Below are positions 11,401 to 26,400 of a stretch of 64,000 nucleotides of DNA, piece by piece. Position 1 is the first letter of the stretch. Every line of letters begins with the position of its first letter. A program made the translations under genes and the position numbers. Source of the stretch: Epiperipatus broadwayi (Eukaryota; Onychophora; Udeonychophora; Euonychophora; Peripatidae). The notes below the pieces were generated by a model. It ran no database searches, had not been told where the DNA came from, and saw only the letters and a program-made list of their open reading frames with translations. The stretch spans positions 1,488,001 through 1,552,000 of the forward strand of contig JAQFVV010012545.1 in the NCBI GenBank assembly GCA_028023455.1. The letters run 5' to 3'.

Positions 11401-14400
11401 ATGCTTTTATTTTAAAATGCCAATCAAAATAACATGTTTCATTCTGAAACTGCATTTTCAAGATCCATAAAATTAATTATTAATCTTAATCTTTCTTCAT
11501 ATTTTTCTTCAACTGTTATCACAACTTAAGTTTTAACTATCGCCCTTACAACTTTCTAAATCCAAGTGTTCCACAGATTTAAAAAACCCACACAAACATG
11601 CTGCATTTGAACTATTAAAATCCATCATACCATTTTAAATATTTGAGAATAATCCTTCTAATATACTTATATGTATTTCACTACATTTGCTTTTTCTCAC
11701 AATTGTTATCTTGATCACTTATCTAAATAGATGTCATTACAAATTTAAACAACTATTTTTTCCCAACACTTTTTACCAATAGACTTAAGAATCAATTTCA
11801 TAACCTTTTGTCATTTTTATGTTCTCCCATAGCCTTCTTCCTTTATTGTATTATTTATTTAATCTGTATGTATTTTATTATTTTTTTTCAGTTAGAAAAG
11901 ATGAAGACAATAATGATTTACATTCTTACTTACTTTCAATACATCCACTGCTTATAATTCATAGCAATATGTAATACGCTTTAAAAAATTATAATGTTAA
12001 TTAGAATAAAAACTGCACCACCTATTATTTTCTTTTTCTTTACATATATATAATCACTAAAAACCAGTCAACACTTAGATAATTCCAATACCATTAACAA
12101 TCTACAATTTCAAACTGTTGTCAAGGCAACCTCCTTTTAACAAATATATATATATATCAAAATTACCCCAAATTCACAACTCAACCAGACTAGCCAAAAA
12201 AATAAACTCTAAAACACTATCAATGGTTTCACTGCTACAAGCAGATTTCTCAGGTGTTAATAAAGAACTACAAAATAAAACATATTTAAACTAAACATTA
12301 CCCACAATTCCACTTACTTTTCATATACCCATAATATTAAAAGAACTTTTAAATAAGTTAATTGCTTCAGAATCATAAAGTTTAACAATAAACATTCATT
12401 AATTCTTCTTTTTATTTCATTTCTCTCAAAGATAACAATCTTAGCTTCATCAAAATTAATAGTGTAGCCTGTATCTTTTTCATGGATATGCAAAGCAGAA
12501 AAAGATACAGGCCACACTATTAATTTCGATAAAGCTAAGGTTGTCATCTTTGAGAGAAATGAAATAAAAAGAAAAATTAAAGAATCTTTATTATTAAAAC
12601 TTTATGATTCTGAAGCAATTAACTTATTTAAAACTTGTTTTAATATTAAGTGTGAATGGGAAGTGGATTTATGGGTAATGTTTAGTTTGAATATGTTATT
12701 TCGTAGTTCTTTATATTCGAGCAGTCTGCTTGTAGCAGTGAAACCATTGGTAGTGTTTTAGATTTTATTTTCTTGGCTAGTCTGGTTAAGTTGCAAATTT
12801 GGGGTAATTTTGATTATTTATTGACTAGTTTAGTTTTATTTTTTTAATGTTTTTATATAAATGAATATAACATTATAAAGAAATCAAGTCATATGTCACA
12901 TGACCTAATTTAACAGTTTGTATTACAAATGTTATATATAGAGCTTGCACATAAGCTCTTAACAAGCTTTGCAGAGTATCCCCAACCCCAGACCAGTTTC
13001 TGCTACTGGCTCCCTCAGTGAGGTGCTAGGAAACCCAAGCATTAGATTAACCCAGCACTTTATCTAATGGAAAACTATTTAAGTAGAAAATATGAAATTT
13101 TCAGACATTGTCTTCCAATCCAGCTATCTAACTTAAATAGCCATATGGGACTGAACCAAGTTCAGATACACCATAAATTAATAACTTTAGCAATATAAAA
13201 TCGCCAAAGCCTTAATAACAAAAAAATAAAATTACAAAGAAATCAAGTCATATGTCACATGATCTAATTTAACAAGCTTATATTATAAAATGTTATATAT
13301 AGAGCTCGCAAATAAGCTCTTAACAAGCTTTGCAGAATATCACCAATCCCAGACTGGATTCTGCTACTGGCTTCCTCAGTGAGGCGCTAGGAAAGCATTA
13401 GATTAAAAATACCAGGACAAACCCAGCACTTTATCTAATGGAAAACTATTAAGTAGAAATCCGAAATTTTTAGGCATCCATATGTCTTCCAATCCAGTTA
13501 TCTAACTTAAATAGCCAAATTCAGATACACCATACATTAATAACTTTAGCAATATAAAATTGCCAAAGCTTTAATGACAAAAAATAAAATTACAAAAAAA
13601 TCAAGTCATACATCGCATGACCTAATTTAACAAGCTTGTATTACAAATGTTATTTATACAGCTCGCAAATAAGCTCTTAACAAGCTTTGCAGAATATCCC
13701 CAGACCGATTTCTGCTACTGGCTTCCTCAGTGAGGTGCTAGGATATTCAAACTTTAGATTAAAAATGCCAGGACAAACCCAGCACATTACCTAATGGAAA
13801 ACTATTAAGTAGAAAATCTGAAATTTTCAGATATCCATATATATACATACAAGCTTATTAAATTAGGTCATGTGATATAGGACTTGATTTTTTTGTAATT
13901 TTATTTTTTGTTATTAAGGCTTTGGTGATTTTATATTGCTAAAGTTATTAATATATGATATATCTGAACTTGGTTCAGTCCCATATGGCTATTTAAGTTA
14001 GACAGCTGGATTGGAGACATATGGATGTCTGAAAATTTCAGATTTTCTACTTGTTTTCCATTAGATAAAGTGCTAGGCTTGTCCTGGTATTTTTAATCTA
14101 ATGCTTGAATATCCTAGCACCTCACTGAGGAAACCAGTAGCAGAAACCGGTCTGGTGATATTCTGCAAAGCTTGTTAAGAGATTATTTGCAAGCTCTATA
14201 TATAACATGAATACATATATATCATAATTTAGACTGCATTGTTAAAGTTTTTTTTTTTTTGAGATTTATAAAGAAAAATGAATTTATCAGTAAACAAAAA
14301 GATCAAATGCAAAATCTAATAGTATTTAAATATTACATTGTAATTTTAAAATATTATATGACATAATTAAATAATATTTTTTTTAAGCAAGCCCTTACAA

Positions 14401-17400
14401 ATTTATCATCCTAAAAGAATCCATAACTGCTTCACTTAGAATCACATGCCATAGTGGTTAGTGCAACCACTTTCCATGCTCTCAACCTAGATCACAAATT
14501 TGGGTGAGCTAAAATTTAGGATATTTTTTAAAGTTGCTGGATGACAGACAATTAGATAGTCATTTGATCAATACACAAGTAATATTTAGCTGACTAAAGA
14601 ATAAAACAATTGACAATTGATTAGTCTAGAGAGTAATGCTTTATCTTCATTATTCCTTTTTGTAATTTCATATCTATCAGAATATCTATTGAAGCTAAAT
14701 AATAAAATGTAATCAGAACATTTATTTTATAAAAGATAGAATCTCATTTTATACATTTCATTTAATATATACTCTGTGCATTTCAACATAGTTATAAATT
14801 GACAAATTCAAATGCTAAAATCCTGAAACCAAATTCAATTAATCACTGTGGTGCTTGAATATTATATATCCTCCCAAAAAATCTAATGTATTCAATTATT
14901 TCTATTTATTTAATGTATAATAATTTTTTATTTAAAACATCTAGTAAATTGTACATGAACTAAAAAAACCAACTCCTATTCAAACTTATGCATTTTTTGA
15001 ACAATCAAATTTTCATGGAATTTACTAAAATTCAATTTTCATGCAATTTGGAAACAATATTAAAACTGTATCACTTTATTTACTATAAAGAGAAACTTGT
15101 ATATAATTTATTATTTAAATCATTAGCATTAAATCACTACATCAAAGAATTACTTCTATATACATTTTTTTAAAAAAATACTACAATAACAGATAACTAC
15201 ATGAAATTGATAAAAACCAATAAGCATTCATTATTCCTCTCCATTTTACATTAATTTGGAATTTAAAGTTGAAAAGCAGACATCAGTAATGCGAAATCTG
15301 CATAAGATTTGTAAAAATGCACATCTCTAGATAAAATATATGGAACTTTATTAATGGAATTAAGCAAATATTATATTATCTCATACAAAAGCATTAATGA
15401 TTGTAATAAATATAAATACATTATTTGTTTAGTTTCAGTTAGCAGACTAGTGACGTTAAATACTCATTGAAAAAAAGAATTCATAAAATAAATAAATAAA
15501 TTCTCTATTTATAAAATCTCAAGTATTTTTAAATTATTATCAGCCAAATTAAAAAAAAACTAATTGAATTAATATGAAGTTCTTTAGGGTTTTAAAATGT
15601 ATTTTACTCACCTGTGAAGCAACCTTTACTGACTAGAGAACCTCTTGAACATGCAGAAATACGTGTTCGCTCTAAAGTCATAACTAAGGCAGGACATGGT
15701 TCACTATCAATTATCCGAGAACTAGGTGTATATCCCTGAAAAATATTAGTAGAAATGCATCAAAAGTATTATTATTAAAAAATCTTTTATAAATACAAAC
15801 AATTACAATCTAACAAAATACCTGAGAAACTGCATTTAATGGAAGGCATATGCCTAAATCATCTACGGTTAATTGTAAAAAAAGAGTTCCAAGTCCTTGA
15901 GTATTTGTCTGAGAGATTGATGGGAGTCTCTCAAAGACTTGCTGAGTGGCACGCTGAACCTGCAATTATCATATGATCAACAGAAATGAATTGGCTATAT
16001 TTAAAAAAAAAAAAAATACTAACACTATTTATTTGCAATAATTTTTATATATATAAAGAAGAAAAAATCAATAAAATACCACTTGTTTCAGATTTATTTA
16101 ATCTTATCTTTTCCTTTATTGCATTGCCTTAATTAATTAATTAATCCATTTTTTATAAAAAAAAATTATTTTTTGTACAATGCTTCAACATCAACAGTTT
16201 TGATTGCCTCTGCAATCTTCTTCAGAACTATAAGATAAATATACAAATTATATAAAAAAAACCATACATATATATATTCATAAAAATACACAAACATATA
16301 TTTATATATCCTTTTAAATACATGAATACCAATAAAATAAATCCTTAAACATTTTAAAATGTTTAAGGGATTTATTTTATTGGTATTCATGTATTTAAAA
16401 GGATATATAAATATATGTTTGTGTATTTTTATGAATATATATATGTATGGTTTTTTATATATAATTTGTATATTTATCTTATAGTTCTGAAGAAGATTGC
16501 AGAGGCAATCGAAACTGTTGATGTTGAAGGGTGTTATATAAGCATTGTACAAAAAATATTTTTTTATTATAAAAAATGGATTAATTTATTGTTTCAGACT
16601 TATATGACTATATGAATTGGCTCAGATTAAAAACATTTATAAGTTTTTTAATTTGGGCTGATAACTTGATGATATAAAAGGGAGGTAAATGACAACAGCT
16701 GGAAGGAAACTGCATTTGATTCTAAAGCTCCAAGCACACTATTCTAAGATTCAAAGCTCCTCACTAATGAAAGTCATAAGCTTGAAATTAGTCTGAGGAT
16801 ATTGGATAGGACATCACAAAATAAGTATTTATTAAGCACTACTGTCATCTGGCATCTTACTTATAGTAAGTGGCACAAAGATGGTGAAAGCTGCTAAAAG
16901 AAAGAAATGAGATACCAAATTTTTATTTGTTTTATATTATATACATTTATTTACATGTAATTAAAATGGCATGATGGTTAATGCATTTTATTGCATGCTC
17001 AAATATGGGATTCAAATCCAGATGGGGAGAGATAAAATTATAATATTTTTTTTAGATTCCAATAAGACTTAGAATCTTTATTTCAAAAGCCAATTCATAA
17101 CTATGGCAGATAGTTATCCAAAACAGATAGCTAATGATTATTCTTAGCTAAAGGATAAAACAAAGAATTCAGATAAGTAAAGCTTTCTTCTTTATAATTA
17201 CTTTATAGAAGACTATTATAGAAGTCTATGTCATGCAGTGATCTACCTACTAATAATATCAAATCAGGTTTGTATATAATTTTAAACAAAAATACACATA
17301 TAATACTGAATGTATCATTGAGAAGCCATGAACAGCAGTTATAGAGAGGCTCAATAAATACTATAGACTCATGTTATTCCCATTTAAGAAAGGAAAAAAC

Positions 17401-20400
17401 AAAAAAAAATTAGTCTGGTTAATTAAATGAGCATGTGCTCTAACTGTCATTTACTGTTGGATGATTACTTGGCCTGAGCAAGTGAAAACTTGCCAATTTA
17501 ATTTTTAAAAAGATAAACAAGCAACAGAAACATCAGTTTTGTTAAATGACTATTGATAATAATAATTTTCATACATTTTGATAGAAGTATTTAATAACAT
17601 AAGTTAAAATTTTTAAATAAAACAAAAATAAATATAAACATTAAATACTACGATGAAATAACAGCTGTTTTCAAACCCATCTTATTTGTAAAGTGATTAT
17701 GATTCAACTTCCCAAATGCATGCACACATAAAAAATTTGTTTACCTTAAAAATTTAAATGTTTCAATTAATTATATGAAATTTTAAAAAATAAATAGGCT
17801 TATGTATACATTGTATTACATTAAAAATATTCACAATAAAAGTTTTAAGCCTATTCCTAAACATAAATGATTCATCTGCAACCATTAATAATGCATTAAT
17901 AGAATATTCCCCAAAATCTAAAATTAAAATATATTGAATCATAGCACAGTGATTAGTATCTCTATCAATCATGACCATTACCGTTTTGAATTCAACTAAC
18001 TACTTAAATTTCTAAATAAAAATATTGATTTAATATTTAGGTGAGCCAATCACATGACTAATAAAGGGAGGTCAATCAATGATTGTTTTGTATGAGGCTA
18101 AGCAACTGTTTACAAGCTAGGTTATTGAGAAAAAAATCAAAAATTGACACCATCAAAAAATTTATATATCTTTTTTTTTCTGATAGAAATATATGTAACG
18201 ATTGATCTGCATGTGATGAAAAATTGACTGAAAAGAACATAGACGATATGTTTACAATGATCTGTATATTTCTTTTTAATCATGAATACATACATCTGCA
18301 TTTCTCATTGCTTTAAAAAAACAACTTAATAATAAAACTAAAGTTTTACCTTTCATTTTCTTTTCCTTTTTAACTATGACGCAAAATGAAGTTTCTTTTT
18401 TTATTTTTATAATTGTGGAAGAGAAACAGAAATGCCATCTATATTTTATTTTTTCTGCAGGCTGGATACAATCTTTTTTAATTTATATTCTTGTATTTGT
18501 ATTACAATAAATTAAATATTATAATATTGAAAGTACATATGAAAAAATAGATAAACAAATAATTATTTTAATAGATTTAATTTAAAAAAAAAATTCCAGT
18601 TGGATTTTAATCTAAATAATTGTCTAGTTTTTGTAATTTGTCTGACATTTACATTTCTTGTTAAAAAAAGGGGGATTGATAAACAGCATTTTCTTTGGGA
18701 ATGGTTTATAAATTTGAATAATTATCTAATAATTCTAAATATATATAGATAATCAGTTGGGTAGCCTGATAGAACATATCATTATTCATTTTTAGTGTTT
18801 ATGTGCCATAATGTAATATATATTAAAGCTGGCATATTTAAATAATTCAACAATTCTGTACATTTTTTGAATGACTTAATGATGTATATATTTAAAATAA
18901 ATATATATTACCTCTTGAATTTAATACACTAATTTTACACTAAATTGAAGAAGTTTAATGTTACATTTTGAAATTAAAAGCAATTAAATATCAATTTAAT
19001 AAAAAAGTTACAGGATAAACTTTGATTTGATCTACCACAATTTTATTTCTTTTGCAAAACAAAAGTTTCAGTTTTAGTTTCTTTATTTGGAATCTGTAAA
19101 TTTCATATATTATAAATGATAGTCAGGAAAAAAAAAGCCCTTTGCTAATCATCAAACTGATTAAATAATTAATATATCAATGGTTTAATTTTCTTGCCCA
19201 GTATTTATTACATACTTATATGTGGATTAGTGTCATTGTCTAGTTAAATTTTTTTTTTTTTAGAAAAATTCAAACTTTATTTCTACAATACCAAATACAT
19301 TTAACGATTGGTAATAATCAGGTTATGGAATCAAAATCATGGATAAATTTTTATTCATTAGAATCAAAAAAAATAAAGATGACTCTATAATAATAATTTT
19401 TAAAAATATACTCAAAATAAATGAATGTTGTAATAAAATTAAATAAACACTACAAATACATTTGCATTTTGATACAAAGCACAAAATAAAAATAACCCAT
19501 GTAAAACAAGGCAGTTACATTCCCATAAAATCTTATGTTGCATAAAACCATATTGTACAAGTTCCTGAAAATAAGCACAAAAATATGAGCAAAATTCTAG
19601 AATAACAACAACAGTTCTTTTTTATTTTCTTTACACAAACATAACAAGGAGCTGCAATTTAATTTTCAAAAAGTTACTTATATATACTTACTCTGTTAAA
19701 AAATCTACTACAAATGCAGAAGTTGAAGATCATAAAAAAGAATTAAAATTAAGATCGGGAATTTTAACTTCTGATCCTGCAGCACCGGTAATGAGCAGTA
19801 GGTTAGTACAGAAAATGTATTTTGGAAAGATATAAAGTGGCCCATATATAATTACAAATAAAATATCATCACAGATTTTCAGACAAATGTGAACTTATCA
19901 TAAATTATCTATTATGAAGAGAAGAAATGAAGTATTTTGAGTATTGACAATGTTAAACACTTGCCTGTAGTAATAATTTAGTTTTCAACATTTTCCATTG
20001 GTGTCCTGAAATCAAACTAATCAATAAACTAATCATCCAGTCATCATAAATTACTTAATTTCTAAAAAAATTTTTTAAAAATTCTAACCTAAGTAGTTAA
20101 GTATTAAGCCAATAAACATCACATGACCACCATCTCTTATGCTTGTGTATAACTGTTGTATCCTAAGACCTAGATGCAGTGCTCTCAGATCCAAGGCTCC
20201 TCACTGATGAAGGCCAAAAGCCAGAAACTAGTCTGGAGATATTGGATGAGAAGGCACTAGATGGGGATTTTATGCACAAGCCTTCTGGCATCCATTGATT
20301 ACTCTAGCTTGCTGTGTGTGGCATACGTATAGTGAGTTTTGCCTGTTTTAATTAGTTAAGTATTAGATTTTTTTACTACGGTTACTGTATTTACTTGTTT

Positions 20401-23400
20401 CAATCTCTGACTAACTTTGATTATTCTGGAATATTTATACTCCAGTTAAGAATAATTATATAATTTTTTTTTGAATAATGTTGGATGGTTAGCTAGGTTT
20501 GTTAGGAGCCAACAACTATTTGAAAAAATTCAAAACACACATAATAAACTCTCAGCTAGCTGAAAAAAATTACATTAGAATTTGAATCCAAATCCTAAAC
20601 ATAATAGAGGAATGTATTAGCTATTTTAATGAGTATATCATTAAAATTATTATTTTTTTTATCAATTTTTATTTATGAATAATTAGGAACTTCAAACCTA
20701 CTATTAAATATTTCAGAATTTTTACATAAAAAAACAAGAACAAAATACTATATGTATATAAAATTTCTTGTCATATAGTTACTGAGATGTTAAGTCAATT
20801 TGTTAGTTAAAATAAAAAGAGCCATTCCTTTTTTTGGAAAATTTATTTTCTCATAAATCTTTTTTAGCCTTTATAATAAAATAGATTTTTAAAACTTATC
20901 CTACATCATTAGTAGATTCTTCTATAACCATAATTAAACAAAAAAAAAATTAATTAAATATACTGAACAATAAATAATTCTCACATTATTGGAAAAACAT
21001 CTTAATATATAAGCTTCATTTGCCTCCCAAATTCAACAAGTATCTCTTTAACAAATTAAAAATGTTAATTTCTAAAACATAATTCAAATTCAGTATTTAA
21101 TTTTTCTAACAAATTGTAATAATATAAATTATTTAAATTGGATATTTGATATTACAAAACAGAAAGGTATATATAGTTTTATATATATTTAAATAAAGGA
21201 GTTTTTATAGGTGAAAGATGTATAACAATTCATAATAACTTTTGAAAATAACGATGTAAAATATTAAAAACTATAATTACAACATCTTTCTATATTTTTG
21301 CAAGAATCAAGTAATAAAATGGGAGCAGTTATATATTTTAATATTTTGCACAGTTGTTCCTGAATGTTAAAATGAATTATAATTTATATACATATACATC
21401 AGAACACATGGACACACAAAAAAAATAAACTTACTTCTTTGTTCAAAGATAATCTTTGTTCATTCCAATATTCATAAGCATTTTTGTAATTTAACCATAC
21501 AAGAACAGCTAAATTAAATACAGAGAATATTAATACTTTAAACAAAATTCAATAATACTATTAATTAAAAAATTATTTTAAAATATATATTAATATCACA
21601 ATTCAATAAACTTACAAAAAAACATAAACAGCAATTTAAAAATCATTACAAACATCTTATAGGCTAGCAATGATGATTATCTAAATCATCTTAATTGCAA
21701 ATGATATTACTTTTGCAATAAAATCAAGAATTTGTACATTATTTATCCAGTTTGAAAGATGTCGGAAAATAAATTTAAGAAATATTAAAAGAAAAAACTT
21801 TTAGTCATGGATAATCAAGTTTACTTGATTTATAGTTATCAATTATAACAATTAAAATGAAATAAATACAAAAGAGAATTTAAAGGAAGACTTCATATTG
21901 TATTCAAAAAAATCAATGAGTCTTGCTTAATTTGACTTATGGATGTTAAACATATTGAAGGGTTTTATTATATAGTGGTTAGCTTGTCTCTTGCTAGATC
22001 AGTTAGCCATTCAATATTTGTCAGAAAATAGATATGCAGCCATTATTTTAGCTAAAAAGTAATGGTTTATGGTTAAAGTAGCATATTCAGATGAGTTTTG
22101 ATGCATGTTTTATGTCATCCTCATTGGTAAAGAGTCATATGAGTTCTGAGGCTATGATTTGACTTTAATATTATTTTGTTAAACATGTACAAGAATTATG
22201 AAATGAACCAAAAATTGCAAATAACATGAAAGAATATGTAATAAACTAAAGATCAGCATTTCCAGCTAATGTACATGCACTTTATGAATCTTAATAATAA
22301 ATGAAAACTTTCATTTCCAACACAAGATAAAATCTTTGCAAAAGAATAGAATGAATCCACCTATTCTTTCAATCCAAATGCCTAAGTATGGGCAAATCTT
22401 AAGCACTGGAAATGAAAGTGTGAAGATAAACCAATCACTTTATCTTGTGTCGGAAATGAAAGTATTCATTTATTATTAAGATTCATAAAGCACGTGTACA
22501 TTAGCTTGAAATGTTGATCTTTAGTTTATTACAATTCATATATATCGCGCTATATAAAATAAATATTTCATTTACATATGAAAGAATATAGAAATATGTT
22601 GAAAATAATAAAAAGAAATAAGTAAAATTAAATGGGTTCAATCCTAGAATATTAGCAAAAACTGGAATCTGAGAAGAAAAAAAAAAGAATGATGCATATA
22701 CTAAGAACAGATCACAATCAATAAACTAAGACAGCTTTTGATTACATACCAATAAAAGCATCCTTGGAAATGATTGAATTTGAGCATCATGATGAAATAA
22801 AAAAGTTTAGTGTATTGTTATGAAATATATATATTGTGACAAAATTTGTGCAAAAGTGTTGAAAAAATTTAGCCTGAACTGGCAGCCTATTAGTAACTTA
22901 AAACGAGAACATCTGCTTTCGATAATCATTATGATAAAAAAAACTGAAAAATTATGGAACAGAATTATAAATGCATACTATCACAATTCTATTTTGAATA
23001 CTTTTATTGGTTTAGTGTATTGGTAGAATAGCAAATCATGGAAATAAAGATCCATGGATTGTGGCTTCACTCCATCATTTACCTTGAATTGCCAAGCAAT
23101 GATATTTTTTTAATTTTTTTATTATACATATAAAATTATGTACTCAAAATGTATTCAGTGTAAAAAAAATATAATCCTTTAAAATAATTTTTTAAATAGT
23201 TTTTACTTTTTTGTCTTATCACATAGATTTAAGATTAGTAACATAGAATTACTTTTTTCAAACTTTCATTTTCACATTTCAAAACTTTACATTCTTGATT
23301 TTTTTAAGTGTCTTTCCTTCTTTATTACAATTATAAGATTCTCTTTCTAACATAGTTTGTGTCTTTTACTTCTAAATATTTACAACAATGAAGTTTCATT

Positions 23401-26400
23401 TCTCTCATTTTATTCTTAATACCATTAATATCTCTGTCAATCATAGTTTCTTAATATTTTCATCTTTCTATTTTGTTCTAGCAACCACATTAACATTTTC
23501 ATCACTTTGATATTATTTTCATTTTCTTTCTTAACTGATAGGGCAAAATTCAGTTCTGGTTTTATAAGTATTCTACATCTTTTTCTTTTCAAATTAACTG
23601 ATATTTCTTTGTCCCATTTTATTCCTGATATTTCTTTCTGACTATGCCTATTCAATTTTTATCCTATCAATAAAGATATTCTTCATCACATTCTTAATAA
23701 AACCATAGAATTTAGAATTGGAAAAAAATGCATCATCTTCCAATTATAAATAGCTGATAATTTTTGTTTTTTACAAAGTAATTCTTAGATCATTAATTTC
23801 AAGTCATTGTCTATAATTTCTAAAAAATACTAATTTTTAATGTTTCTTATTTTATAATGATCAGCTAATGATAAGATTAAAGTTGATCTCCTACCAGTTA
23901 ATCTTGATCACATGTTCAACTGTGAGTTCATTATTATTTCTCATCATTATTGGAAACAATTATTCCTAATATTTTTAATTATTAATATATATTTTTCAGA
24001 AACATTATACTTGTTCAAGTTTTCTGATAAAGTTTCTTATTATCATAAAGTATTTTCGGTCAATAAATAATAAATACAAGAGTTTATGTAAAGGCTTAAA
24101 TTTTCTGAGACAATTCTTAACAACAAAAATATCGGTTGTGCTTCTAAATTTTTATCACATCAAATATACTTATAATTTATCATATCAATAACAATAATAA
24201 TTTATCAATAGGAATAGTTTTGCGTTTTGGAAGATTTGAAGTATTTCAGGATTTTGTTCAATTAATTAAAAATATATTAATTAAAATATGTGAGAAATTA
24301 ATAAATAAAGAAATAAAAATGTGAGTTCTTTACTAGATTAGACTAAATTTTCATAATTGAAACTGTCTCATAGTAAATGAAGTACTGAAAAAGTTTTAAT
24401 AGTGATGCAGAGATAAATATAGTGACCATCTTAAGCTCTTCCATTTGGCCAATATGTGCAAAAATAAATCATTAATTAATTAGGTAGTTCATATTTTCCA
24501 TTTATCTATCAAAATAAATAGAAGGATATTAAATTCTATTTCTTTAATGTGATAAGCATAATCATCATAGACAGATTTAAATATATTGATATACTTAATC
24601 CAAAAGGATTGAAAAAATTTAAAGCAAAAATCAGTGACAAGTTCTATTCAATCATCAAACAATGAATGTGACATTGAAAAATCAAAGAATTTAATCTCTT
24701 GAGATATGCAATTTATATAATCTCCAAGAGAGAGCAGTGACTGACCATGTAATTAAATAGCTCATTTTATTTTGATGGTAAATTATCATTATATAAAATA
24801 AATTATATGTCTATCTTATATACACACACACAAATTAGTAAAAAAAATTGGATAAGTGAATAGCATGAAACAAGTTTAAAAATTAGCTCCAAAATTTTAA
24901 TGTGGACTAAAACCATTTCTAATAAATATGTTTTCAATAAAACTCTTACAGTAATTTTATCTCAGTCAACAGAAACCTCGACAATTAACTAAAGAGAATA
25001 ATAAAATCAATGTGGAGGTTCATTATAGAAATATAAAGATAAAACGTCAATCATTGACTGTTACGTATGTGGTGTATGTTCAAATACGCATAAAATGGTT
25101 AATTGAAATGATAAGGGTATATATCTTATTAAATTAAAATCTAACTTTTTAAAGATTAGTAAACTTAAAATAATAAATAAAAAAGTAAAATGAGATCAGA
25201 AAAGATTATTTTCTAAGTAGAGCGAAATAGTAATTAGTTAAATTTCTAGAGATAAGTTATGAAATTCCTTCATATTATATATAGATATCAATAATAATTA
25301 AATGATCATGTTTCAGATTCAGCGATAAATAACCACTCAAGAATCTAAAAATAAGTTCAATAAAACTAATTAGAAGTAAAATTCTGGTCAAGGATGTATC
25401 ATCAATAAATGAATTAATTATCTTATCAGCGGGATACAGAAATAGGAGTCAATCAGAAGAAAAGAAATTGGATAATTAATTTATGCCAGCCAAGTATAAA
25501 AAAGGAATTCATTCTTGTGGAGAAGCTTCATGTGTGCAGATGGACTTTTACCTTCAGGGCTGGACATCACTGTACGTACTTTATGCTTCTACTGCAGAGA
25601 ACTTGCCTCCAAATGTGCAAAAAGCAAGTCTAGGGACTGAACAGGTCGGGTTCATCCATATATTTCATTAAATTATATACATACTATTAATAATGTAATC
25701 AATTGTTATAGAGTAATATTAAATACTAAAATTTAAATGTAATAGTTTGTAATTTTTTCCAGGGAAGAAATTCAAACTTCATACTGTCTCATGAGCAAGA
25801 ATATTTCTCCCAGACATAGCAATTGGTGCAGTTGTAATTTGAGCCTTGAATCAAATTATAGTTTAAACGGTTAGATTAGAGATATAGAATGATCTGTTAA
25901 CATGCAATGATCAATCAGGGAGTTTGACATTAGTGAGGTAAGTAGATGGTCACTGTATGTTCAACACAGAGAAAAATATCTCTTTGTAATCAAGGTAGAA
26001 AATGATAAGATTAAAATAGCAACAGTACTATGTTTTGCCAGTAAAGGAATGACAGAAATAGCAAGCAGGCTTTTCGAACCCGATACTCCTGACATATGAT
26101 AAAATTAAGGATCGATTATTATATTATTTTAATCCATATCCCTCTAAGCATATTGCCAGATTTCATTTCCATGACTGCTATCAGGGACAGAACGAAAAAA
26201 TAAAAAGATTATGATACCACTCTTTGTGAGCTTACAAAAAATTGAGTCTATGGCTCATCCCACGATGAGGCACTACTGGAATAATTTCTGAGGGAGATGA
26301 TTAGTTTAAGACAACATCTATTAAGTGATAGTGACATAAATTATAATAAAGCAATCTCGTAAGTTCATTGAGCTTAAGGAAAACTGTAACATGCAAACTA

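Larger units (their letters stand above)
12158..12815. mobile_element. Inverted pair of Penelope-like 3' ends
   Basis: Two arms of about 330 bases meet head to head near 12487. Left: aaaattaccccaaattcaca… tgcaaagcag; right: the complement, with scattered differences. Both arms decode (minus for the left, plus for the right) to EKDTGYTINFDEAKIVIFER or a close variant, followed by NEIKR-I-E-LLL. This is the typical C-terminal tail of PLE proteins (T-H-IDF--AKV---E---KR-I-E). The right arm stays open to about 12758. RT and GIY-YIG parts are absent. PLEs are known for inverted terminal structures. The BLTP1 pre-mRNA could fold this into a long hairpin. Confidence 0.65.
12871..14208. repeat. Tandem array of ~359-bp hammerhead repeats plus one inverted unit
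   Basis: Unit starts 'attacaaagaaatcaagtcatatg' fall at about 12871, 13231 and 13589 (spacing 360 and 358). The third unit breaks off near 13850. It is followed by one complete unit in inverse orientation (13851-14208), whose ends correspond to a circular permutation of the unit. All units share the block gagctcgcaaataagctctt aacaagctttgcaga, a hammerhead-like segment and gtagaaaatctgaaattttcaga. They have no coding capacity. Unit length, tandem layout and ribozyme content resemble metazoan retrozymes and ribozyme satellites. It lies just right of the PLE inverted pair. Confidence 0.85.

Noticed and set aside
6822-14208. CRISPR-like array of repeats
   Set aside because: Repeats are about 359 bp, adjacent without spacers, in an animal intron.
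16166-16615. Opposed open frames of 128 and 66 codons with almost the same residues
   Set aside because: They are mirror images produced by the 444-bp palindrome; the translation is low-complexity.
22201-22540. Hammerhead motif in the 297-bp MITE
   Set aside because: No CUGANGA with a following GAAA at the right spacing was found in either strand of this element.
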